Source: Triglochin maritima (taxonomy: Eukaryota; Streptophyta; Magnoliopsida; Alismatales; Juncaginaceae). From it: DNA of 64,000 nt. How positions within the stretch are numbered: position 1 is the first letter of the stretch; each line of letters begins with the position of its first letter. This document shows, one piece after another, positions 1-9,179 of the stretch. A model generated the notes under the pieces. It did no database searches. It was not told the DNA's origin and saw nothing but the letters and a program-made list of their open reading frames with translations. The DNA is taken from assembly GCA_963682175.1 (NCBI GenBank), contig OY821775.1, forward strand, positions 15,906,501-15,970,500. Reading direction: 5' to 3'. A program made the position numbers and the translations under genes.

Positions 1-1206
1 TATATGGATAATCTCTCTTTTCAGTTATATTTTATGTTAGTCTATGCACGTATGTTTGTATTCTGTAATGTCGAGTTGGTTAGTCTTTATTGTAACTCCT
101 TCGGTTGCCGTGGAGGTCTCTAATCGCGACACTTCTATTAGATTTCCCAGTGTGCGTACCATGAGATCAAGAATGTTACAGCTTTGTATCAGAGCAGATC
201 GATCCCAAAAGTGTACAGAATCCAATATGTACCATGGACATTCCTGACATATGTATATAGATAATGCATGTGAATAATAATATTATAGAATTGTTACCAT
301 GCGATAAGTATATGCTATGCACATTGTATATATAGTTCATGCTCTCACGTATGTTTTATAATTAGATGGATGGGCTCCTAAGATATATGTCGCACGTGCA
401 CTGTGACCTTACTGAATTACAGGGATATATATAAATGCATGATGACTCTGAATTTACTCTTGCTTATCAACTACATATCATAACCCCTAGCTCTAGTAGC
501 ACTAAACTCACTACATCGATATTGATTGCTGTGCTCATGTTATGATTTATATGGCTATACATTGATGCGGATCTGAGTGTGCTCAAGTAGAGACGGGCGT
601 GTCATTTAGGAACTTGGCCTCGTAACCTTTATTCATGACCCGTAGATAACTAAGTTATTGTCATGCTTGTTGAGCTGATTTCGTTATGATTGATTGATCA
701 TATTAGCACTTTGGAGTTGCTGATTTGATTGCGTTATTTCTAATATGGTTTGAGTTGTGATGGGTGTAATTGTACACTCATTATGTTGGGCTCATACTCG
801 GCTATGTAGCTATAGAGATGTATAGATCTGTAGATAGTTTGCATTTGCATTTAATCAATAAATGTATCTTCGGCACATTTGATTTGGGGCCGACGGGCCA
901 CGAGTAGGACCTCTTAGTAGAGAGACCTATTCGCAAATACCTCTATGTATAGAGGCCAGGCGTAAGATCAGACCTAGGTAGGCGCACTGTTAGTTTGTTT
1001 CAGGATGGGCGGGCCCAATGTCGCGATGGAACCATATAGGTCATTTGCCATAAATTGGGATGTCAATCTCGCATACCGATTTGTGCCGAGCGGTGGGTCA
1101 CTATCGAGTGACTCCCTTGTAGATTAGACTAGCATGGCTGGTGGGTCGATTTCTAAGTAGATGGATCACTTCGGGTGCAAGCCGAGCGGTGCAGCTATGT
1201 AGAGTT

Positions 1207-2727
1207 TGTTGGCTTTTTGGCCTTAATCTATATTAGTTTTGATGATTAATTAAACTAATCTTAATCAATCAACCTAATCAATCAAAGTGAGCAAACACGA
1301 TTGCATGCATTGCATATATATTTGTATACTTGCAATCATCTTAATAGGTTGATCAAGACAATCAAGGAGATGAGCATTTGGACAAGGACATCAAGACTCA
1401 AGACTTGTAATCAAAGTTTTGGACCAAGACATGTAACTTTATATTTATTGAGTCCATAGGATTTTATGTAAACTTGAACACTAGGATTCTGTCCCGTCAT
1501 CCCTCGGTAAACCGAACCTATTTCGGTCAACCGAAACACACCAAGTTCGGTCCACCGAACACCTATCGGATAGTTGAATACTTCTCAACAGTAAAACTTA
1601 GGTGTTCTCTGGAATTGCCCCAACGGAAGACCAAAACACCTTCGGTCGACCGAATAGCCCTGGACCGGTTTTTGACTTTGCTCCAACGGTCGCATTCAAA
1701 TCAAGACCCTAGAGCCCAATTATGTTGACCCACTTCAGACGACCGCAAACACTTCGGTCTACCAAATCCATATTGGCTTTAGGAGCCCAACGGCTATTTA
1801 ACTTGACCGTTATTGACAAAACAATTTCCCACGCAATGTCAGCGCAATTCCCGCGCTACTTCACTCTACCGAAGTATACGCGGTCAACCGAACTTGTGTA
1901 GATCAGAGCCCAATCAATTCTACTGTCCACCTTGGAACGGTGAACCGAATGGACTTCGGTGAACCGAATTTAATTAGGGCTAAATAGATAAAAGCTACTG
2001 GAGGTTGGTGAACGGTGATCCGATACTTAATCGGTCAACCGAGTTCTTAGTTCAGACCAATGTTTCGGACTACCGAGTGGATAACGGTCGACCGAATCTG
2101 TCTCGATTTCTGGCCGAGCTTAAGTCACATCTTGTTTTCTCATTGGCCCATTCACCACCAACTCCCCAATGGATCTATAAGCTTTGAAGCCAATATAAAC
2201 ACCACTCTAGAGACACAAAACAAGAGACAACACCTTCTATTCATCAACTATCTTTGTGCTCTCAATTTCCAAACCTTCAAAGCTTATTCTTCAACACTCA
2301 ATCCTAAACTTCACCACTTGCATATCCAATTCAATATCATATCCAAGTGTGCTCAAGTATAAAGTGTTAGTTAGAGTGTGATTCAACTTCCACATCAAAG
2401 AATCAAAGAGTTGTAAAAGCTTCGAGGAAGCTCCCTCTCGGGTTGTGAGAGGAGACACGAGCGAGGCGAGGATTGTTCGCGAGGCTCGGTGTTGTAAACG
2501 GTGTTGATCTCGGCCCAGAACGGAGATCGGTTAGTGGAACCGTAAGCGAGACTCGGCGGATCGAGCGAGGCTTGCGAGGAGGACTAGGACCCGGGTGTGG
2601 GTGCCGAACCTCTCTAAACTCCGACGTCGTCATTATGTGTGGTTTGCATTATCTCATTCCCTAATCCTTCGATTAGTATTTTTAATTCTGCATGTTTATA
2701 TCGATAAGAGGGTCATAGATCCTAACA
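1207..2727 (+). mobile_element. Copia-type solo LTR with 5-bp TSD
   Basis: The 1521-bp block starts tgttggctttttggcc and ends cctaaca. It is flanked by the perfect 5-bp repeat gagtt (1202-1206 and 2728-2732), and removing it rejoins a continuous host sequence. No internal region or second LTR is present, so this is a solo LTR left by recombination between two LTRs. The TGTTGG start and CAACA-like end fit long Ty1/copia (SIRE/Angela-like) LTRs; that assignment is an inference. It carries an array of palindromic cggtNNaccg motifs at 1505-2094. The open frames inside it look like chance. Confidence 0.85.
1505..2094. repeat. Array of CGGTNNACCG palindromes in the solo LTR
   Basis: Eleven dyads close to cggtNNaccg lie near 1505, 1524, 1548, 1643, 1755, 1881, 1938, 1957, 2032, 2066 and 2085. 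Several neighbouring pairs are exactly 19 bp apart (1505/1524, 1938/1957, 2066/2085). Most are flanked as ttCGGTNNACCGaa. Function is unknown; a dyad-binding protein site in the LTR regulatory region is one possibility. Confidence 0.7.
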
Positions 2728-3255
2728 GAGTTGTCACCTGGTGCAGCTTGGTAGAGTTGTCACTTGGCGCAACTATGTAGAGTTGTGGCCTTCTTGTTGC
2801 ATGTGTGGTAGATATGTTCCATGCATGACTCTGTAAGCTTTTTCTTGGACCCGGGGCATACGAGGTTTTCTTTTTTGAAAATGCACACATATTTGTTGTT
2901 GTTATTGCTTCAGGTACTTAGGTTTCCTTCAAGGGTGGCCTGGAAGAGTTTCGGAGGATTCTGTACACAATGGACACGTCGACCAGAGTTTTCTAGTTAT
3001 CATTTTACTTTTGCATTATTTTGATGTATTTCTCATTTCAAACTTGATGTAATGTATTTGACTTTATTACCATATATGGATAATTTCTCTTTTCAGTTAT
3101 ATTTTATGTTTAGTCTATCCATGTATGTTTCTACTCTGTATTGTCGAGTTGTGTAGTCTTTTATTGTAACTCTTTCGGTTGTTGCAGATGTCTTTGAGCG
3201 TGACACTTTTTTTGGATTCTCCAGTATGCATGTCAGTGAAATCGAGAGCGTTACA

Positions 3256-3998
3256 CACGAAGTCCGTCGCAAGCCACCAGAGTACTCACACACCCATTAC
3301 CACCCAAGCCTAACCGACGACATACCTTGAGAGTGAAGGTCATCGAAGCTAGCCTTGCCCCTACGTCTCCTCCTACCGCCATTTGTTAAGAACCACCAAC
3401 TCTGATCGCCTTGCTAGATCCACGTCTCTCGTCGCTCGCGTCACTCTCACTCCATCGATAGATCACACTTAAGGAAGAGGAGAGGATGTAGAGGTTGGTG
3501 GAGTGGAAGGAGAAGAAATGATGAAGTAAAGAGTGGAATGGGAATGCGGTGGGAAGAATGGAGAACGTAGTGAGGAGGCTCACTCTTCACTCCGGGTCCA
3601 AAAAAACAAAATGAGGCATGGCAGCCCATGCTGACACACCACTCCCCACCATGCCAAGTATGGCTCACACCTCTACCACCCTCCTTACAAGCACGTGCAC
3701 ACACTAGTTTAAGATAGGATTAGGTAGTTAGAGTGGGTTTAGATTTGATTAACTAGGAAGTGGTTCTTACAATTCTCCCCTTCTTACTTTCCATTTGTGG
3801 GCTGTGTCGTGAAGTCTAAACCAACGTAAGTCCCTCCCCACCTTTTCTATTTGCACCTTCCAAATCTTTCCTTCCATTCAGACTCCCGAACTACTGGAGA
3901 AGAGAATCCACACGATAGTGTTACGTATTTTCTTGTTTTTTCGCTAATGGCTTTGGCGGGAATGACTCTTTTCTTAATGGCCGGCGGCGGAAGACCCG
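3256..3998. other. Intergenic stretch, no gene recognised
   Basis: I see no convincing reading frame, RNA gene or element boundary here. The right half has pyrimidine-rich text (ttcttacaattctcccc near 3763) that resembles non-coding repeat sequence. The short frames present have no recognisable domain. Confidence 0.4.
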
Positions 3999-4035
3999 TA
4001 AAATATCATGAAAAATCACATACTTAATGTCAAGT

Positions 4036-4227
4036 TGTAACACCCCAAGTTTAGTCCCACATTGCTTAACATGTGAATGTCAGGGTGAGATATAATAACA
4101 TGAGCTCACTACCATAACACTTACCAACTTAAGTTTTGTGGCAATAGGTGGGTGTTGTGGGCCAGTGGGTGCATAGGTGACGGACCGGGACCCAGGTTCG
4201 ATGTGGGCTCGGGGACGGGACGTTACA
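4036..4227 (+). repeat. TRIM 5' LTR
   Basis: A 192-bp LTR from tgtaacacccc to gacgttaca. Near its 3' end it contains tggcaataggtgg (about 4139) and ggttcgatg (4195), which resemble the A and B boxes of a tRNA-type RNA polymerase III promoter about 45 bp apart. This resemblance is an observation only. Confidence 0.9.
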
Positions 4228-4372
4228 GATGGTATCAGAGCCTGAACCAACCAGAATTGTGGGAACTAAGTGCTACACCTAAAGGGTGGGAGTCACCTCT
4301 AGAATCCCACAACGCCTGGTGACTGAGTGGCTTGACCCTGACGAGGATGTCAGGTGTTCAAGTGGGGTAGGT

Positions 4373-4564
4373 TGTAACACCCCAAGTTTAGTCCCACATT
4401 GCTTAACATGAGAATGTTGGGATGAGATATAATAACATGAGCTCACTACCATAACACTTACAAACTTAAGTTTTGTGGCAATAGGTGGGTGTTGTGGGTC
4501 AGTGGGTGCATGGGTGACGGACCGGGACCCGGGTTCGATGGGGGCTCGGGGACGGGACGTTACA
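4373..4564 (+). repeat. TRIM 3' LTR
   Basis: Second copy of the 192-bp LTR. It carries the same A-box-like and B-box-like words, here as gggttcgatggggg. Followed directly by the TSD caagt. Confidence 0.9.
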
Positions 4565-4808
4565 CAAGTTATGTGATCAGATATGACCACAATATCACTA
4601 AACAACTAAAGATGTTAATTAGCATCTTAATTGATTGTATTTTGGCTAGATTTAGTTTTGTCAATTTCTCTCTTTCATTGGTAGAATTTGAGAAAACATA
4701 CATATATATTGTAGATAGCAAGGCTATTCGGACCGACAATCTTCGAAGCCCTTTCAAAAGTAATTTTAACCTTAACTTGACATTAAGTATGTGATTTTTC
4801 ATGATATA

Positions 4809-5064
4809 TGAATATAGCCACAATCCTCTGCCCCAATTCTTCATGAGTATGAGATGAGTTTCTAGCATTTAGATACAGTTCTGGATGGGAGCATAATTAA
4901 TTGAAAGTTTTCTTCAACTTGTTGTAGGATATGTAAGGGAAAGATTTCAGAACATAAGTAGAAGTAGTGATCCCCACACTCTGCATCTTCCGATTTAAGA
5001 ATTCTATGGTGCTTTAGAACTTCCAAATACAGATATTTACATTAGGTTCCAGAGAGGTTCTTAT
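4809..5064. other. Unassigned host flank left of the hAT element
   Basis: With the hAT element and one TSD copy removed, this stretch continues directly into 6169. Neither strand gives an uninterrupted frame with a recognisable domain. It could be old intron or intergenic DNA. Confidence 0.35.
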
Positions 5065-5276
5065 GTTTCAAGCAGTGTTCCCGTAGGCGACCGCCTAGGT
5101 GACCGCCCGTCGCGGTGGTCGCCTGGGCGACCACCGCCTTTCGCCCAACAAGGCTGGGCAAAATAAGCGATCGCCTCGCCTAGGCGAGAGCCGTTGGAGG
5201 CACTCCAACAACTCTTTCCTTTTTTGTTTTTTTTGTTTTTTTTTAAATTTACAAGTTTGCCACTACCCCAAATCCT

Positions 5277-5284
5277 ATATAAAC
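5277..5284 (+). promoter_or_regulatory. TATA-like box in the hAT element
   Basis: tatataaa followed by a CT-rich leader, about 230 bp before the ATG of the acidic tail frame. Position and context suit the old transposase promoter. Activity cannot be judged from sequence. Confidence 0.4.
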
Positions 5285-5515
5285 CCCTCCAAACTTTTTC
5301 ATTTTTCACACATCTCTCATTCTCTTCTTCTTCATAATTCTATTCTCATCATCAAGTTTCCTAATCATCAAGTTTTCGCGATTAAGTCTCCGGTCTGGTG
5401 CTTAGTTTTGAAGTTGGAAAGTGAAGTCTCTGAACCAGTTCTTCATTCTTCAACTGCCAAAATCAAGTGCACGCGGTGTTCCACTGCATCTGACGTGCCA
5501 TTATTAGGTGGTGGC

Positions 5516-5740
5516 ATGGATGATGTCATCGTTCACATTAGTTCTAGAGATCCAGGTGCATCGAGTTCTCAACCACCGATGGACATCGACGAGCAATATG
5601 TCCAATCCGACGATGAAGAAATTGAAGAAGATGATGTCTACGTCAATAATCCGAACGAGAACCACTCTGACTCTGATGGTGGTGGAGGATATGATATGGT
5701 TCCCAGTTGGACATTAGATCAATGTGTCCAATGGAATTAG
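5516..5740 (+). pseudogene. Acidic C-terminal tail, probably of a lost hAT transposase
   Basis: A 74-residue frame starting MDDVIVHISS, rich in Asp and Glu (DDEEIEEDDVYV), ending at a TAG. Its location between a promoter-like region and the right TIR of a hAT element suggests the 3' end of the transposase gene joined to the promoter by internal deletion. I do not recognise a domain. The frame is open further upstream without an ATG, but that part overlaps the TIR and is unlikely to be coding. Confidence 0.4.
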
Positions 5741-6018
5741 TTAGTTAGCTTGTAATTCTAATTTCTCTCTTATCTACTATTGTATGAACTCTGAGTTACC
5801 TTTGTAATCGTACTACTAAGCAATAAATTGTATACCTAAGTGTTTAGGTGGGTAGAGGGGGTGCCTAGTGAGGCCTTGGTCGAGGAACTATGTGTCTTTT
5901 CGAAGTCTAAACACGTATGGTATTTTTAGATAATATTTGTGCATTTTTTCCTATTTTTCCCAATTTTTCCTGATTTTTATCTATTTTATAAAACTTAATT
6001 GCATTAAAAAAAAGACCG

Positions 6019-6087
6019 CCCAGACTTGGGCGGTCGCATAACCCAGACTTGGGCGGTCGCATAACCCAGACTTGGGCGGTCGCATAA
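6019..6087. repeat. Three tandem 23-bp units in the hAT right end
   Basis: The unit cccagacttgggcggtcgca plus taa occurs three times head to tail without a mismatch that I can see. Each unit contains the inverted pair cccagacttggg, so every copy can fold. It sits in the subterminal region where hAT transposases bind. Confidence 0.85.
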
Positions 6088-6168
6088 CCGCCTAGGCGAT
6101 CGCCCAGGCGACCGGACGCCCCCGGTCGCCTAGGCTCGCCTAGGCGGTCCGTGAACATTGGTTTCAAG

Positions 6169-6539
6169 TACTTACAAAGTTCTCCAAAAGTGCCAACTAA
6201 TTCCCAATTACATGGTTGTACATATTTTAAGATTCTATAAGTTATATGTTTCTTACTATTTTCCAATACTTTATTAATTGACCTTTTTTATTTTCAACCA
6301 AAGTAACGGGTTTTTTTCATTCAAACCCTTATTCACTTATATGCACATTTTAGTTTCTATAACGCCCTCCATTAATAATTATATGTACAGGTATTGACGG
6401 CATTTGTCCATGGAGACGTAGATCGTTCATAAACCATCAATAGCTAGAAGAGGCAATGGTGTGGGTCTATTTCCACTCCAATCTCCCAAAGTTCAACAGA
6501 CTCGAATGCTGAGGCTGACTCTGAAAGTCGTCTCCCCCG
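6169..6539. other. Host flank between hAT and Ty3 insertions
   Basis: Non-repetitive flank. Its last part (minus strand, 6467-6544) continues an open frame from 13926-14150 once the Ty3 element is removed; see that entry. Otherwise I see no gene. Confidence 0.35.
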
Positions 6540-6544
6540 ACAAC

Positions 6545-7746
6545 TGATGCATTGCATACATTGCATCATATGTCTTTCATTTAGATTACGTTTACATCAA
6601 TAAATGCTACTAAGGTATGTGTTTAGTCTTATTTACAGAATACAGGGACCTGAATGCAATTTACCCACATCCCGAGCATAAACGCGTACAAAAGACTCGT
6701 TTCTATCATAAAGACCAAGTTCAAGTTTATCGGGTTTCAAATGGAAATGTATCCAAGCATAAAAGCATTCAAGACCTAATTACGAAAAGAACAAGGACTT
6801 AAGCACAAAAGTAGCCGGGGACTTAATTGCAAAAAAGTCAAGGACCTAATTGCAAATAACGAGTAGCTTTTATTATTATGGAGAAAATATAAAGAAAAAT
6901 CAATGTGGATCTCCAAATATATGAAGAAATTAATTCGGATCTCCAAAGATATGCAAGAATCAATCCAGACGCGCAAATGACATTGAAATCATACCATATA
7001 CACACAGGAAAAATCCGGGTCGATTCTGAGCCAAAAAGGTGGCGATTCCGCCGCACCTCAAGAGCAAAGTGCGGCGAATCCGCCGCACCAAATTAGATTC
7101 ATGCTCTAAAAATTTTACCGGTTGCGTGTTGACGCGTGTACTTTCTTATTTCATGCTTAGGTCCCTTGTATCGGCTATAAATAGCCCCGAGAACGATGTT
7201 GTGAGGAGTTCTTCCTTTTGTTCCATAATTTAGCAATAAAATTCTGTTTCTTTTATTTTATGTTTTTAATTTTCTTTTCTTAGTTTCTCTAGGACCCCTT
7301 CTCCCTCCCTCCATCTATGAGTTTCTAACTCTTTCCAAAGGGTGGAGGTGACGGATTTAGGGTGATGAGAAGAGAAAATGTTATTATTTTAATTTCGTAT
7401 TAGTATGTTTTGATTACTTGAGTTTATGTTAAATCATTTATCATGTAATGCTTTATAACTAATATGATTTATTATAAGTTTCAGAATTCTCTAATCTAAA
7501 CCCGATATCTAAACCTCCACCCAACGGAATTCACCATCTTTGTTCTTGTTTTAGTTTTATTTGTTCATGTTTCTTGCTTTAGATAATTAAAACCCAAAAA
7601 TCTCAAAACCAACCAATTTAATTGTTCTCTCTCTCTCTAATCGAAAATCAAAAAAATAACAATATCTCTCCCTCCTTGTGTTCGACCCGTATTTGCCACG
7701 TCTTCATTGACACCGTGCACTTGCGGTATAAATAAAATTCTCATCA
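6545..7746 (+). repeat. Ty3 element 5' LTR
   Basis: 1202 bp, TGATG...CATCA. Ends directly before agtttttggcgccg, the start of the primer-binding region. Contains ggctataaatagcccc near 7175, a likely TATA box for element transcription. Confidence 0.95.
7177..7184 (+). promoter_or_regulatory. TATA-like box in the Ty3 LTR
   Basis: tataaata within ggctataaatagcc. The same word occurs in the 3' LTR. It lies in the right half of the LTR, a usual place for the U3/R promoter. Confidence 0.5.
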
Positions 7747-9179
7747 AGTTTTTGGCGCCGTTGCCGGGGAGGCGACACAGATTTTTGTTGTTTTTGTGTT
7801 TTCGATTTTTCCTGTTTATCTTGTGCGCGATCTAAGTATTTGGATTTGTGTTTCAGGAGACAACAGAGCGCGCGGCGAAATACGAGCGCATTCTGAGCTT
7901 AAAGAGCGGCGAATCCGTCGCCCCATAAGAAGCATTTGCGGCGAAATCGCCGCACAGGTTGGTCTTCCGGTCTTCAAATTTTGAGGGCGTCGTCGGCATC
8001 TCTGGGTGGTCGCATTGAGCTACTGGAATCTCCGAGAGCGGGCGGCGAACCCGACTGAGCATTGCGGAGGTAACTTTTCTTGCCTTTCTCGTAAAATCTG
8101 AATAGTTGAAAAGTTTCCTTTCGTAGAATTGCACGTGTTAGGGTTACAATTCCATAATTGGCAATAATTCAACTCTGATCTAAAATTGGCAAAATTAGAA
8201 AGACCTTAGTGCATGCATCATATAATGTTTTGCTTGCATTATTCTTGCTAAATTCTTGCAAATTAATACTTGTTGAAGATTGCTGGAGGCAAGGTACGTA
8301 TCGAGGTTTTTATCGATTGCATTAGAGCATATAATTTAGTTGCATACAACCTTGCAATTGCCCCCATCAAAAGGACCATTGTTTGACTATCTTTGCTAGA
8401 TTTAAGTTAAACTATCTTAAGGGCAACTCCGTAGGAAAAGATACGGTGGGGATTTCATCACCCTCCCGTAGCCCACAAACCACAATCCTGAAGTGTCGCC
8501 TAAGCCTAAAATTTAAAATCAATTAGACATTGGCCCCTAAGGACTCGGACTCAATTAAGGAGGAGATTGGTTTGACTTGCTATGACCTGAAGCTAATTGA
8601 ATTCAATTTGGTGTCTAGAAAGTGTTTTTGTGTCGACGAAAGTCTTCCAAGCGACGTGGTTGTCTAATTGGCACCGACTCTGTCGGAAGCGCCCCCACTA
8701 GCTATACACTAACTGGCCAACTTGGTTTGATTGGTGAGGGAGGTGAATCAAGCAAATCAATTCGACTCAACCAGTTAGGAGTCGTCTAGATCTAAGTGAC
8801 ACTAGGTCTAGGATTGTTTTGACCGTGCTTGTTCAGGAAATTTCTGACCAACCCTAATTTTTATCCTTTAGAGTTAAGTTTCCCTTCTCGTCTGAGTCTT
8901 CTTTCCCTTCTCATCCTTACCTTTCTATTGTTTGTTTCCTTAAAAAAAAATTTAAAATAAAAAAAAAATTTAAAATTCAAAAATTCAAAAAAAAAAGAGT
9001 AATTGATTCTTGGAATTGAATTTGAAATTTAAATTTCGAATTCAAATTCAAAAATTAATTCAAACCGGTGCACTCAGATTTGGGTGCGGGATTTAAGCAA
9101 TCGACTCTCACGAGTTCATCTGGATTCCAGTCTAGAGCTTAACCCCAACCCATCTGTTGCACCACCTCACCCGGATCTA
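7747..9179 (+). other. Ty3 leader between primer-binding site and gag
   Basis: A 1.4-kb leader without a long frame. It holds the primer-binding site, a GC-rich section around 7860-8060 with repeated ggcgaa words, and an A/T homopolymer-rich stretch at 8940-9060. RNA packaging and leader functions are expected here, but no specific site can be named. Confidence 0.6.

Larger units (their letters stand above)
1..3255 (+). mobile_element. Decayed LTR retrotransposon remnant with two LTR tails
   Basis: Positions 1-180 and 3073-3255 are near copies of each other, both ending in gttaca, so they read as the 3' ends of the 5' and 3' LTRs of one element. Directly after the first copy, 183-195 (tttgtatcagagc) resembles the plant initiator-Met tRNA primer-binding site tggtatcagagc, which sets the orientation. 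No gag or pol reading frame survives between them; the interior is non-coding and interrupted by a solo LTR at 1207-2727. The 5' LTR begins before the window, so neither its length nor a target-site duplication can be judged. A Ty3-like origin is an inference from the LTR ending only. Confidence 0.6.
4036..4564 (+). mobile_element. Complete TRIM retrotransposon
   Basis: Two 192-bp LTRs (4036-4227 and 4373-4564), both starting tgtaacacccc and ending gggacgttaca, enclose only 145 bp. A Met-tRNA primer-binding site (tggtatcagagc, from 4230) follows the first LTR and a purine-rich tract (aagtggggtagg, about 4360-4371) precedes the second. The perfect 5-bp TSD caagt lies at 4031-4035 and 4565-4569. 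It encodes no protein, as expected for a terminal-repeat retrotransposon in miniature that depends on another element. The LTRs differ at only a few positions, so the insertion is not very old. Confidence 0.95.
4001..4806. repeat. 35-bp inverted repeat flanking a TRIM insertion
   Basis: The sequence atatcatgaaaaatcaca and its continuation through cttaatgtcaagtta on the left (about 4001-4035, then 4570 after the TRIM) is matched as reverse complement on the right at about 4772-4806. With the TRIM and one TSD copy removed, the structure is about 270 bp, so it could be a MITE or a foldback remnant. I could not find a flanking target-site duplication, so the element type is open. Confidence 0.5.
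5073..6160 (+). mobile_element. Non-autonomous hAT element
   Basis: The 1088-bp element begins cagtgttc and ends gaacattg, an imperfect TIR pair typical of hAT (Ac-like) elements. It is flanked by a perfect 8-bp TSD gtttcaag (5065-5072 and 6161-6168). Both ends are dense in the word gcctaggcg and its variants, usual for subterminal transposase-binding repeats. Inside, a TATA-like box (tatataaa, 5277-5284) and a pyrimidine-rich leader are followed by a short acidic C-terminal-like frame (5516-5740). This looks like an autonomous element that lost the body of its transposase. No hAT catalytic or dimerisation domain is left. Confidence 0.93.

Noticed and set aside
4279..4605. 108-codon minus-strand frame
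   Set aside because: It spans the TRIM interior and 3' LTR and leaves the element; chance frame.
5099..5740. A 213-codon frame through the whole hAT left half
   Set aside because: It lacks an ATG at its start and runs through the TIR and leader; only the part from 5516 is a reasonable coding remnant.
6617..7233. Four small frames repeated at 12791-13407
   Set aside because: They lie in the two LTRs of the Ty3 element and are identical because the LTRs are.
9084..9179. Upstream 32 codons of the gag-protease frame as coding start
   Set aside because: No ATG there; the first ATG is at 9180. A spliced upstream start cannot be excluded.
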